Shown: one piece after another, positions 1-8,270 of the stretch | Position numbering within the stretch: position 1 is the first letter of the stretch | Layout: each line of letters begins with the position of its first letter | Source of the DNA: Photobacterium sp. DA100 | Lineage (GTDB): Bacteria; Pseudomonadota; Gammaproteobacteria; Enterobacterales; Vibrionaceae | Assembly (NCBI RefSeq): GCF_029223585.1 | Contig: NZ_CP119423.1 | Coordinates: forward strand, 1,178,001 to 1,242,000 | Direction: 5' to 3' | Length of the DNA: 64,000 nt | The notes under the pieces: generated by a model | The model's input: the letters and a program-made list of their open reading frames with translations, nothing else | Databases searched by the model: none | Told to the model about the DNA's origin: nothing | Position numbers and translations under genes: made by a program

Positions 1-105
1 AAGTGGTGAAATTCTAGCTGATTTTATGTTTATGGCATACCGAAAATGATCGTTATTCATAGAAAATTTTCGAATTGATTTGCTGGGAAATAAACCAGAA
101 GGCAA

Positions 106-133
106 TAAAAAAGGCTGATATTTCAGCCTTTTT
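106..133 (-). terminator. Rho-independent terminator of grxA
   Basis: An A/T-flanked hairpin with GGCTGA and TCAGCC arms and a three-base loop lies just past the grxA stop. Read on the minus strand it ends in a T run. It is placed to end grxA transcription. Confidence 0.75.
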
Positions 134-165
134 AAGAAAATGTTACTAAACTTGTTGCTCAGCGC

Positions 166-429
166 TTACTGGAACAGGCCTAGGTTTTCTTTTGCGTATG
201 CTTCGAAGTCTGTGCAGCCGCCGATGTGCTCTTGGTCGATGAAGATCTGAGGCACAGTCTCTACTGGTTTACCCACTGTCTTTTCCAGGTCAGCTTTGCT
301 GATGCCTTCTGCGTGGATATCTACATAACGGTAGTTAAAATCTTCGCGCTCTTCTTTTAGTTTGTCAGCAAGATCTTTTGCACGGACACAGAATGGGCAA
401 CCTGGGCGGCCAAAAATAACAACGAACAT
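166..429 (-). CDS. grxA: Glutaredoxin 1 (GrxA)
   Basis: This 87-residue protein is a dithiol glutaredoxin, a cytosolic glutathione-dependent reductant of ribonucleotide reductase and other disulfides. The active site CPFC is at residues 11-14, after the first strand (MFVVIFGRPG). The cis-proline motif ETVPQIFI and the GGCTDF glutathione-binding turn follow, as in GrxA. The open frame extends 46 codons upstream, but the start at 429 gives the normal family length and has an AAGGAGAG ribosome site five bases upstream. In E. coli grxA lies near nfsA; here nfsA is about 1.8 kb away on the other strand, behind an alcohol dehydrogenase and a repeat. Confidence 0.96.
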   Translation of the reverse strand: MFVVIFGRPGCPFCVRAKDLADKLKEEREDFNYRYVDIHAEGISKADLEKTVGKPVETVPQIFIDQEHIGGCTDFEAYAKENLGLFQ

Positions 430-702
430 AACGTCTCTCCTTAAATTTGATGGGTTTACTATAACGTGACTGGCTGGGATGAGAAAGAGGGTTTTATCAC
501 TTGCAGCAATAGACAAAACCGATTGAAGGGAAATGAAGGCCAATAATGGCGAAGCAGACCTTATCAAGCTAAGTGTGACTGCTCGCAGGTTATTGTGACG
601 CCAGTTTTATTCACTGGTGAAAAGTTGCTCAGAATCAAAAACAGGAATCAGCATCGGGGCACACTCGATAATAATTATTTTAAAAGACGGAATGGAGTGC
701 CT

Positions 703-1902
703 ATGTTTCAGTTTATGACGGCCACTCGGATAATCTTCGGGGAAGGCGCACTGAGTAATTCGTTGTCGACATTAAACCAGTTCGGCTACAGCGTGCTGCT
801 GGTGACAGGCCGGGATAGTTCCCGGGCCCAGCCATTGATCAGTTACTTCAAGCAGCAGGGAATGCGCTATCAGCAAGTGGCCATTCACGACGAGCCGCTC
901 ATTGCGATGGTGGAGGAGATGGCTGCGATGGGGCGGAAATTCCGCCCTGACATGGTACTGGCCATCGGTGGGGGCAGTGTGCTCGATGCGGGTAAGGCGC
1001 TGTCCGCTCTGATCCCTAATCAAGGCAGTGTATACGACTATGTCGAGGTCGTAGGGCGCAATGTGCCGTTGCAAGCCAAACCGATCCCTTTTATTGCCGT
1101 TCCTACTACAGCGGGGACTGGCTCGGAGGTTAGCAAGAGTGCAGTACTGCGCTCGGCACAAGAAAATGTCAAAGTCGGGCTGCGGAGCCCCGATATGCTG
1201 CCGGATCTGGCCATTGTCGACCCGACCCTTACCTACGGTATGGATCCCGTCATGTCCGGATGCTGCGGTATGGATGCCTTTACCCACCTGATGGAGTCGT
1301 ATGTCTGCGGTGAACCCAATCCGTTGACCGACATGGTTTGTGAAGAAGGCCTGAGGCGCTTGTCCGGGGCCATTCTTGCCGCGTGCGAGGACGATGACCC
1401 ACGGGCCCGCTCCGATATGGCCTTTGCCGCTATGCTGGGGGGGATGGCGCTGGCTAATGCCAAGCTTGGTGCTGCTCATGGCCTCGCGTCTTCTCTTGGT
1501 GGCCGGCTTCAGGCTCCCCACGGGCTAATTACCGCTCAGCTAGCCCCTTACGTGATGCAGGAAAATGTTTTGGCTGCGCGGGAGGCGGGGAGGGCCGATG
1601 TGCTCAACCGTTATCGTCAGTTAGCGTGTATTTTGACGGGCCGGATGAATGCCGAAATTATCGATGGTATCGCTTGGACCAAGCGGACATTGAAGCGACT
1701 GAGCCTGCCGCCGCTTACAGACTATGGGTTCTGCAATGTGATGTTTGATGAAGTGGCGGAAGATGCCTTGCTATCGAACTCGATCAAGGGAAACCCGCTG
1801 CCGCTGAATAAGGATCGGCTGCTGAGCATCCTCGAGCAAATATGCCAAGGTCAGGTTGCCAGTTCTACCTCAGAGGATGGCATGTACAGCCCGGAAAGTT
1901 AG
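703..1902 (+). CDS. Iron-containing (group III) alcohol dehydrogenase
   Basis: A 399-residue member of the Fe-dependent alcohol dehydrogenase family, which interconverts alcohols and aldehydes with NAD(P). The nucleotide-binding GGGSVLDAGKAL lies at residues 89-100 and PTTAGTGSEVS at 134-144. The four expected metal ligands are visible: Asp191 and His195 (in DAFTH), His259 and His273 (in AHGLA and PHGL). The frame is open back to 595, but the ATG at 703 starts at the family N-terminus and has a GGAG site. It runs divergently from grxA and is a single transcription unit. The substrate cannot be told from sequence. Confidence 0.9.
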   Translation: MFQFMTATRIIFGEGALSNSLSTLNQFGYSVLLVTGRDSSRAQPLISYFKQQGMRYQQVAIHDEPLIAMVEEMAAMGRKFRPDMVLAIGGGSVLDAGKALSALIPNQGSVYDYVEVVGRNVPLQAKPIPFIAVPTTAGTGSEVSKSAVLRSAQENVKVGLRSPDMLPDLAIVDPTLTYGMDPVMSGCCGMDAFTHLMESYVCGEPNPLTDMVCEEGLRRLSGAILAACEDDDPRARSDMAFAAMLGGMALANAKLGAAHGLASSLGGRLQAPHGLITAQLAPYVMQENVLAAREAGRADVLNRYRQLACILTGRMNAEIIDGIAWTKRTLKRLSLPPLTDYGFCNVMFDEVAEDALLSNSIKGNPLPLNKDRLLSILEQICQGQVASSTSEDGMYSPES

Positions 1903-1969
1903 CGGACGGGCAATATTTCTCGATGCCATATAACAGTGGGTCAACCCGGACGCCTGTGCTAGAGTGACT

Positions 1970-2234
1970 TATACCCAAGCTACCTCAAGAGGCAGGTTCA
2001 GCGAGAATTTATAAGCTTATAGACAAGGCATTGTTTTGAAGATCTAGTGGCTCTAAATCAAGAAACAATAACGCCGTATATGAGCTTAGAAAACTCGCCC
2101 TTCGGGAGGGTGTCAGCCCATTCACTCCTTCGTTGAAGATTTTTGAAAGGGAATGCCATTCCTGCAAATCTTCGCCTTGTATTGAATGCGCTGACAACCC
2201 TCTGAATCCTGCACCTTGAGGTAACTTGGGTATA
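1970..2234. repeat. MITE-like repeat with 27-bp terminal inverted repeats
   Basis: The left end (1970-1996) starts TATACCCAAGCTACCTCAAG. The right end (2208-2234), read in reverse complement, starts TATACCCAAGTTACCTCAAG. The two arms match at 24 of 27 positions. The 211-bp interior contains further short palindromes (ATAAGCTTAT at 2011, GGAATGCCATTCC near 2152) and no credible gene. Elements with such ends are, from general knowledge, dispersed in Vibrio and Photobacterium genomes. It fills most of the 359-bp gap between the alcohol dehydrogenase and nfsA. Its right end lies 27 bp before the nfsA start, so it may affect nfsA expression. No transposase is present. Confidence 0.75.
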
Positions 2235-2261
2235 TTTAGGCTCACTGTTATAGGGAAATGT

Positions 2262-2984
2262 ATGAACCAGACGATTGATACCATTTTGCACCATCGCTCA
2301 ATTCGTAAGTTTACCGCTGAGCCGATAAGTGAAAATTTGCGCACTACTATTCTGGACTGTGCCATTGCGGCGTCATCGTCAAGTTTTATCCAGTGTGTCA
2401 GTATTATTCGGGTTACCGATTGCGAGAAGCGGTTGCTATTGGCCGAGTATGCCGGCGGGCAGGAGTACGTTGCCAGTGCCGCGGAGTTTTTTGTATTTTG
2501 TGCTGATTACAATCGCCATCAACAAATTTATCCTGACGCAAAGCTGGGATTTACTGAGCAGACTTTGATCGGTGCTGTTGACGCAGCGTTAATGGCACAA
2601 AATGCCTTGCTGGCGGCTGAGTCCCTGGGGCTGGGTGGGGTATATATCGGTGGTTTGAGGAACAACCCCGACAAAGTCGCAGCCTTGCTGTCGTTGCCTT
2701 TGCATGTGCTGCCGTTATTTGGTCTCTGCCTCGGCTATCCAGCACAGTCGCCCGAGGCAAAGCCCCGTCTCCCGCGTTCTGCGGTGGTTCATGAAAACAA
2801 CTATACCCCACTAGATATGGATACGCTGGCTCGCTATGACCAGCATGTACGGCAATACTACTTGAACCGTACCGGGGGAAATAAAGATATGTCCTGGAGT
2901 GAGCAAATTTCTGGCACCTTGAATAAAGAAGCGCGGCCATTTATGAAAAAATTTATCGAAGGGCAAGGTTTCAGCTTGAAATAA
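2262..2984 (+). CDS. nfsA: Oxygen-insensitive NADPH nitroreductase, NfsA type
   Basis: A 240-residue FMN-dependent flavoprotein that reduces nitroaromatics, quinones and chromate with NADPH. Family marks are the N-terminal HHRSIRKF (phosphate/FMN contact), GGVYIGGLRNNP in the middle, GLCLGYP, and the C-terminal lobe with KPRLPRS. Length matches NfsA. The ATG at 2262 is preceded by AGGGAA and starts MNQTIDTILHHRS; the 12 upstream codons come from the repeat end and are unlikely to be translated. Its promoter must lie in or very near the repeat element. Cytosolic; stress-inducible (SoxRS) in E. coli, not visible here. Confidence 0.93.
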   Translation: MNQTIDTILHHRSIRKFTAEPISENLRTTILDCAIAASSSSFIQCVSIIRVTDCEKRLLLAEYAGGQEYVASAAEFFVFCADYNRHQQIYPDAKLGFTEQTLIGAVDAALMAQNALLAAESLGLGGVYIGGLRNNPDKVAALLSLPLHVLPLFGLCLGYPAQSPEAKPRLPRSAVVHENNYTPLDMDTLARYDQHVRQYYLNRTGGNKDMSWSEQISGTLNKEARPFMKKFIEGQGFSLK

Positions 2985-3211
2985 CGGAAGGTGGCAGCAA
3001 AACTTCATTATGGAACGGACGCTTTCTGACTTAAACTGACGATAAAAAGGGCGAAAAAATAGACCTTTTGTCAAGTTTTGTTCAAAATACGGCAAAAGTT
3101 ACCGATGAACTTTTTATAAAACTGTGAGTCAGATAGAATATCGATAGACAAGACAATAATAATCGGCCTGAAAATATCCCCTCTGGCCGGAAAGAGAATC
3201 GGAACATATAT

Positions 3212-4489
3212 ATGAAGTATGTTGGGAAAGTTGCCAGTATGGTTGTATTGGCGACTTTGCTCGCGGGTTGTGCCGGCACACCAGACAGTAACAACGAATT
3301 ATCCACAGAAGTGAATGTTGAGAGCGTACTTCATTCTGCCAATAAAGTTCATCGCCATTGGCGCAACACCCTCGTCGATGCCGAGGGTTTAAAGCTCTAT
3401 GCGCCCGATAAATATGCCACCATGATGGAGAGCTGGCAGCGTGCTGATAATCTTTTCAAAGACATTCAGTCGACGCCGGATCTCGCCACGCAAAGTTATT
3501 CGCTTTTCTCTTCGGTGACCTACCTCGATCGTTTTTACAATGATATCGAGGTGGTCGAGAGCAACCATGCGGAATTGATGGGGCTAAAGAAAATTGCTGA
3601 TAAGGTCCTGGAACCTGCCATGACCCAGTTGGCCTACCTCAACTCGATTGATGCCAATGCTCACTACCGCAGTGAATTTGTTCGGCTCAACCGCTTTTAT
3701 AGCAACTTGTTCGCGTTTGTGGCCCGCGGCGATCTCAACCGGGCCCGCGAAGAGCAGACCGAATTCCTTTCCCGCGCGCACAGTTTGGAAGTGAGGGTGA
3801 TCAAGCGTATTTATATCACCCCGCAGGAAGAAGCCCTGCGCCAGTTACGCCGTGAAGACGTGCGCTATTATGCGCCGCTCAGCTATACCAAGGTTGAGGA
3901 GGAAATCAAGGCTGGTAAGACTTTGATAGATAATTCTCCCCGGGCCTTTGATGCGATTAACCAAGTGGTGTCAGCCATAGAGTTTGAGCTTGCCCACGCG
4001 GCGCATATTGCCGAAGAGGTGAAATACCTGCGTGACCGTAACCGTGATGAATACGAAAGCTATATTCTTACCATTGAAGCGAAGTTGCTCAGCATCTCCC
4101 AGGCGCTGAATGATTCAGATTTGCGTGACCAGCCATTGGCTGAGCAGGCCAAGCAATTAAGCTCGCAGGTGGCAGGTACGCGTCAGCAGCTTCAGTTGGC
4201 CAGTCGCCAGGCCCAGCCTACCCAGCAGCAGGTCCAGCTGGATACGCTCAAGGGGTTGCTCAAAGAGCAGAACCGCCAAATCGCTAAACTCCAAGCACAG
4301 CTGTTGAGGATGGCTTCGGCACCTGAAGCGCAGATCCCTACGGAAGAACAGCAGGCCGGTGAGACGCCGTTACCCAATATCATCGAAGACATGCCGGCCC
4401 AGCAGGAGCTAGCCGCCGATGAAGTAGAGCCGCTCAATAGCGCCGTGTCCATGGCCGGGGATGAAGCGGGGGAAGGACAGGAAATTTGA
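3212..4489 (+). CDS. Large lipoprotein of unknown function, helical
   Basis: This 425-residue protein has a lipoprotein signal with lipobox LLAGC (Cys20, followed by Ala, so outer-membrane sorting by the E. coli +2 rule). The body is charged, predicted helical, with long coiled-coil stretches around residues 195-280 and a Q-rich segment at 310-365. The tail (365-425) is acidic and low-complexity. I do not recognise a named domain. Similar lipoproteins occur in Vibrionaceae as far as I recall. It stands alone, with its own downstream terminator. A weak GGAA ribosome site precedes the ATG. Function unknown; a structural or envelope-scaffolding role is only a guess. Confidence 0.85.
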   Translation: MKYVGKVASMVVLATLLAGCAGTPDSNNELSTEVNVESVLHSANKVHRHWRNTLVDAEGLKLYAPDKYATMMESWQRADNLFKDIQSTPDLATQSYSLFSSVTYLDRFYNDIEVVESNHAELMGLKKIADKVLEPAMTQLAYLNSIDANAHYRSEFVRLNRFYSNLFAFVARGDLNRAREEQTEFLSRAHSLEVRVIKRIYITPQEEALRQLRREDVRYYAPLSYTKVEEEIKAGKTLIDNSPRAFDAINQVVSAIEFELAHAAHIAEEVKYLRDRNRDEYESYILTIEAKLLSISQALNDSDLRDQPLAEQAKQLSSQVAGTRQQLQLASRQAQPTQQQVQLDTLKGLLKEQNRQIAKLQAQLLRMASAPEAQIPTEEQQAGETPLPNIIEDMPAQQELAADEVEPLNSAVSMAGDEAGEGQEI

Positions 4490-4522
4490 TTACCGGTCTG
4501 GTTATATAAAACAATCATGAAT

Positions 4523-4552
4523 AAAAAAGCAGCATATATGCTGCTTTTTTTA
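4523..4552 (+). terminator. Rho-independent terminator
   Basis: Hairpin with arms AAGCAGCAT/ATGCTGCTT, followed by a run of T. It closes the lipoprotein gene ending at 4489. Confidence 0.85.
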
Positions 4553-4918
4553 CATCTGTCCCCCAGAGCTAGCCGCAAGCTGGGCCAATAAGAGTTAAAA
4601 ACGACTTGTGAAAACTTATGACAATAAAGGTGGTTGGCGCCTGGGTTTAAATTGTTGTTTTGTATTGGTATTTTATTTTTTGTTATATTCTGGGGGCTTT
4701 GGTTGATTACATTTGCTAACAGTTCGCCACGTTTTGAGGATAAAATTTGCTTTACATGCGGATGCTAAATTACAACTTTTTTTGAGTTTGGTTAAGTTTT
4801 GTGCGGGTTTTGGCTTGATTTGCCTGTCAGCGTCCTTTAGAATTCGCCGCGCATTGATTGATGCATCCAAATTTTAATCTTTATCATTTTTGTTGAATTA
4901 CTCCTATTTGAGGAAAAC
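4553..4918. other. AT-rich leader region of satP
   Basis: About 366 bases without a gene, rich in T runs on the plus strand. It must carry the satP promoter, and a GAGGAAAA ribosome site ends it at 4911-4918. I could not pick a confident -35/-10 pair or regulator site. Confidence 0.5.
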
Positions 4919-5506
4919 ATGTCTACGAAACTAGCTAACCCAGCACCACTAGGTCTTATGGGCTTTGGTATGACTACCATCCTTCTGAACATCCACAATG
5001 CGGGCTTCTTCCCAATTGATTCGATGATCCTAGCTATGGGTATTTTTTACGGTGGCTTGAGCCAGGTTATCGTAGGCATGATGTGCTTCAAGCGTGGTGA
5101 CACGTTTGGTACGACTGCATTTACATCTTACGGTCTGTTCTGGCTGACGCTTGTTGGTCTAATCGTAATGCCTTACATGGGTCTGCCTGCAAGCCCTGCA
5201 AGCTTCATGGGTTGGTACCTACTACTATGGGGTATCTTCACAGGCTTCATGTTCATTGGTTCGCTATGCTACCCTCGCGCCAAGCAGTTCGTATTCGGCT
5301 CTCTAACTGTACTGTTCTTCCTATTGGCAGCGCGTGACTTCACTGGCAGCGCACTAATCGGCACTATCGCTGGCTTCGAAGGCATCATCTGTGGTGCAAG
5401 TGCTATCTACTTTGCAATGGCACAAGTACTTAACAACGAGTACGGTCGTACCATCCTGCCTGTAGGCGAACTGAAGAAAGCCAAAGCACTTAAAGCGGCT
5501 GCTTAA
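4919..5506 (+). CDS. satP: Acetate/succinate transporter SatP (YaaH/GPR1/FUN34)
   Basis: This 195-residue inner-membrane protein of the AceTr family carries acetate and succinate, probably as a six-helix channel-like subunit in a hexamer. The N-terminal signature NPAPLGLMGFGMTT begins at residue 7 and six hydrophobic segments follow, with a short lysine/alanine-rich tail. Length agrees with E. coli SatP (188). The gene uses a narrow set of codons (for example CTA and GGT) unlike many neighbours, which suggests high expression. It is flanked by terminators on both sides and so is transcribed alone. Confidence 0.93.
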   Translation: MSTKLANPAPLGLMGFGMTTILLNIHNAGFFPIDSMILAMGIFYGGLSQVIVGMMCFKRGDTFGTTAFTSYGLFWLTLVGLIVMPYMGLPASPASFMGWYLLLWGIFTGFMFIGSLCYPRAKQFVFGSLTVLFFLLAARDFTGSALIGTIAGFEGIICGASAIYFAMAQVLNNEYGRTILPVGELKKAKALKAAA

Positions 5507-5534
5507 TTAAAGCCCATCGCTAATTGTTTACTAT

Positions 5535-5560
5535 AACCCGCCTTAATGGCGGGTTTTTTT
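5535..5560 (+). terminator. Rho-independent terminator of satP
   Basis: Perfect arms AACCCGCC/GGCGGGTT with a five-base loop and a T7 tail. Confidence 0.9.
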
Positions 5561-5633
5561 ATTCTTGTTCAGCCAGTTCGCGGGAATGGGTATAAGCTTA
5601 TTTCATCGTTTGAGCTCGTGAAAGGACAAGACA

Positions 5634-6602
5634 ATGGCACAACGTTATGCAGCCCTGATGGGGGCGCTGGTGGCCGATGCTGCTAGTATGGGGACCCATT
5701 GGATCTATTCCCCGGAGCGTATCCGGACCCTCCAATCCCTTCCGCATTTTCCTTTTATCGAACCGGATGCCCATCATTATGAAGGGGTAGAAGGTTACTA
5801 TGCCCATGACAAGCTCACGGCAGGGGAGCTGACCATCTATGGTGAATGGCTAGCCCTGTATATTCGGCTGCTCAGTGAACCCGATGTCGAGACTCATCGT
5901 TTGCAGCAGGAAATTTTGGATTACTTCGGCCCCGGCGGCGAGTTCATCGGCTATGTCGATAGTCCGACCAAAGCCTTGCTGCTGTCTCTGTTTTCCCTGT
6001 CACCAGAAGATTGGCCGGAAGACTCTGGCTGTGATGACGACCAGACCTCTGCGCTGTGTGCGGTACCGGCATTGGTGGCGCTGAAAATGCCCTCGGAAAA
6101 ACTGGAAGGCGAGATAGACCGCATCGTCGGGGTGACTCACCAAAATGAACTGGCGCTGGCCTGTGCCAAGGCGTTTGCCAGTGCCCTCAACGAAGCCTTG
6201 CGCTCACGGCGCATGGAGCCGGTACTCAATGTGCTGAAGGTCAAATGCCCTGAGCCGGTGCAGGAGAAAATTGAGCAGGTACGGGTGCTCAGTGGCGATG
6301 TCAATGATTTTTCCCATGTGCTGTCGATTGCAAATAGCGCCTGTCACCTTGCCGATAGCCTACCGATGGCGGCATGGATACTGCAGAACAGTTCAAGCTA
6401 TACCGAGGCGATACTCAACAATATTGCGGTAGGCGGTGATAGTTGTGGTCGCGGGATCGTGGTGGGGGCGATTGCCGGGGCATGTTATGGTTTTGGTGAT
6501 ACCCAGGGGATCCCTATTTCGTGGATCACTACCTTGCAGTGTGGCGAGGCGCTGGCGGAAGACATCGAGCAGCTGCTGCACAATGCGGGTGGCGCATTCT
6601 AA
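5634..6602 (+). CDS. ADP-ribosylglycohydrolase-family protein (COG1397-like), altered metal site
   Basis: A 322-residue all-helical protein related to DraG/ARH enzymes, which remove ADP-ribose from proteins. The N-terminal GALVADAASMGTHWIY (residues 10-25) matches the family entry motif, and the C-terminal GGDSCGRGIVVGAIAG matches the position of the usual GGDTDTxG metal loop. The second aspartate of that loop is replaced (GGDSC), and the usual T-D-D-T near residue 60-75 reads TAGELTIYG instead. Activity may therefore differ or be lost. The ATG at 5634 follows AAAGGACAAGAC. It converges on sdaA across a shared terminator. No partner ADP-ribosyltransferase is visible. Confidence 0.8.
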   Translation: MAQRYAALMGALVADAASMGTHWIYSPERIRTLQSLPHFPFIEPDAHHYEGVEGYYAHDKLTAGELTIYGEWLALYIRLLSEPDVETHRLQQEILDYFGPGGEFIGYVDSPTKALLLSLFSLSPEDWPEDSGCDDDQTSALCAVPALVALKMPSEKLEGEIDRIVGVTHQNELALACAKAFASALNEALRSRRMEPVLNVLKVKCPEPVQEKIEQVRVLSGDVNDFSHVLSIANSACHLADSLPMAAWILQNSSSYTEAILNNIAVGGDSCGRGIVVGAIAGACYGFGDTQGIPISWITTLQCGEALAEDIEQLLHNAGGAF

Positions 6603-6630
6603 GCAATGGCCCTGCAGGCGACGGGCATAA

Positions 6631-6657
6631 AAAAAGCTACCCGAGTGGGTAGCTTTT
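6631..6657. terminator. Bidirectional terminator
   Basis: Arms AAAAGCTACCC/GGGTAGCTTTT with A run before and T run after, between convergent genes ending at 6602 and 6676. It can serve both strands. Confidence 0.85.
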
Positions 6658-6675
6658 CTATTACTTATTGGGTGA

Positions 6676-8037
6676 TTAGCAAATTACTTTGATTGCCAGG
6701 CCACCCTGTGAAGTTTCACGGTATTTCGCGTTCATGTCTTTACCGGTTTCAAGCATCGTCTCGATAACTTTGTCCAGTGATACGCGAGGCTCAGAAGAGC
6801 GGCGAAGTGCCATACGTGAAGCATTGATTGCTTTAACTGCAGCGATACCATTACGTTCGATACAAGGAACCTGTACCTGGCCAGCAACTGGGTCACAGGT
6901 TAGGCCTAGGTTGTGCTCCATCGCGATTTCAGCAGCCATACAGACTTGCTCAGGGCTACCGCCCATAAGCTCAGCAAGGCCAGCCGCAGCCATTGAACAT
7001 GCCACACCAACTTCACCCTGACAGCCAACTTCCGCACCAGAGATAGACGCGTTACGCTTGTAAAGGCCGCCGACAGCGCCAGAAGCTGCGAAGTAACGGG
7101 TGTATTCTTTCGGGCCAACTGGCTGGATGAACTTGTCGTAGTAAGCCAGAACCGCAGGGATGATACCACAAGCACCGTTAGTTGGTGCGGTAACCACACG
7201 GCCACCGGCTGCGTTCTCTTCGTTCACCGCGAAAGCGTACATGTTAACCCAGTCAACCACGGTCATTGGGTCGTTGCTCAGCTTTTCGGTTGTCATTAGC
7301 TGCTGGCGCAGAGCTGCTGCACGGCGAGGAACGCGTAGAGGACCCGGAAGGATACCTTCTTCGCTCATGCCACGCTCCATACATTCGCGCATGGTACGCC
7401 AGATGTTGGCAAAGTAAGTGCTGATTTCGTCTTCCGCGTTCATTGCGCGTTCGTTAGACATAACCAGTGAGCTTACTGACAGGCCGTTTTCCTTACACTG
7501 GTTTACTAGCTCTTCTGCTGTCGTGAACATGTAAGGAACTTTTACCGATGATTCGCTTGACTTGCCGAAGTTCTCTTCGTCAACGATGAAACCACCACCG
7601 ATAGAGTAGTAAGTCTTGGCGTATGCTTCTTCCTCGCCGATGAAAGCGTGAATAGTCATACCGTTTTCGTGAAGAGGAAGGTTAGTAGTATGGAAGTTCA
7701 TACCGCCTTCACGAGGGAAATCGACAGTGTGGCAGTGCATGCCAACTGGTAGGCGCTCTGTTTCTTCAACGCGGGCGATAAAGCCAGGGATGCTGTCGAT
7801 GTCAACATGCTCAGGGCTGTTACCAGCCAGACCCATAATAATTGCGATATCAGTGTGGTGACCTTTACCGGTTAGAGAAAGCGAACCGTAAACATCCACG
7901 GTAATTTTAGTCACGTCACGAAGCTTGCCCATGGCACGCAGGTCATCGATGAACTCTTTACCTGCTTTCATTGGGCCGACAGTGTGCGAACTGGAAGGAC
8001 CCACACCGATTTTATAGATATCAAAAACACTGATCAT
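6676..8037 (-). CDS. sdaA: L-serine ammonia-lyase (serine deaminase), SdaA
   Basis: A 453-residue iron-sulfur enzyme that converts L-serine to pyruvate and ammonia. It has the beta domain first ([18 protein letters not shown], residues 5-22) and then the alpha catalytic domain. Cluster-binding cysteines are visible in [22 protein letters not shown] and [14 protein letters not shown] near the C-terminus. Length matches the single-chain E. coli enzymes. The ribosome site GAGG lies 9 bases before the ATG. The serine importer sdaC is upstream on the same strand, separated by 233 bases with hairpins, so the two form a serine catabolism pair but may not be fully cotranscribed. Confidence 0.96.
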   Translation of the reverse strand: MISVFDIYKIGVGPSSSHTVGPMKAGKEFIDDLRAMGKLRDVTKITVDVYGSLSLTGKGHHTDIAIIMGLAGNSPEHVDIDSIPGFIARVEETERLPVGMHCHTVDFPREGGMNFHTTNLPLHENGMTIHAFIGEEEAYAKTYYSIGGGFIVDEENFGKSSESSVKVPYMFTTAEELVNQCKENGLSVSSLVMSNERAMNAEDEISTYFANIWRTMRECMERGMSEEGILPGPLRVPRRAAALRQQLMTTEKLSNDPMTVVDWVNMYAFAVNEENAAGGRVVTAPTNGACGIIPAVLAYYDKFIQPVGPKEYTRYFAASGAVGGLYKRNASISGAEVGCQGEVGVACSMAAAGLAELMGGSPEQVCMAAEIAMEHNLGLTCDPVAGQVQVPCIERNGIAAVKAINASRMALRRSSEPRVSLDKVIETMLETGKDMNAKYRETSQGGLAIKVIC

Positions 8038-8055
8038 TGCTAATACCTCAGTCAG

Positions 8056-8073
8056 GGTAACTGTCTAGTTACC
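8056..8073. promoter_or_regulatory. Inverted repeat in the sdaA leader
   Basis: Perfect GGTAAC-N6-GTTACC, 19 to 36 bases upstream of the sdaA ATG. It could be an operator for a dimeric repressor or an mRNA hairpin close to the ribosome site. No regulator is identified. Confidence 0.4.
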
Positions 8074-8121
8074 GTGAGACTGTATAGTTTTTATCATTCT
8101 CGCCCCTTCCTTGGCGAGATA

Positions 8122-8161
8122 ATCAAAACAAAAGAGCAGGGGCAAACGCGTCCTGCTCTTT
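8122..8161 (-). terminator. Terminator-like hairpin between sdaC and sdaA
   Basis: Arms AAGAGCAGG/CCTGCTCTT around an 11-base loop, followed on the minus strand by TTTTGTTTTG. It would stop or attenuate transcription coming from sdaC before sdaA. Confidence 0.65.
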
Positions 8162-8222
8162 AGTGGCTCTATTTTACGGAATTTGAGTCAGAAGACTATG
8201 CGTTGTAGCACATTTTCTTACA

Positions 8223-8264
8223 AATTCACTTAGCGCTGGTGAATTATCACTAAGTCAGTGATAA
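8223..8264. repeat. Two abutting short inverted repeats after sdaC
   Basis: AATTCAC-N9-GTGAATT (8223-8245) shares two bases with TTATCACT-N5-AGTGATAA (8244-8264). Both lie just past the sdaC stop. Neither has a strong T run. They may act as 3' end stabilisers of the sdaC mRNA. Confidence 0.4.
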
Positions 8265-8270
8265 ATCGCC

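Noticed and set aside
595..702. 36-codon N-terminal extension of the alcohol dehydrogenase
   Set aside because: The ATG at 703 has a ribosome site and gives the family N-terminus.
2009..2365. Minus-strand open frames of 118 and 78 codons
   Set aside because: They are made of the inverted-terminus repeat plus the antisense of nfsA; no ribosome site and no known protein family.
4607..4623. CRP-like TGTGA upstream of satP
   Set aside because: Only the left half-site is good; the right half does not match TCACA.
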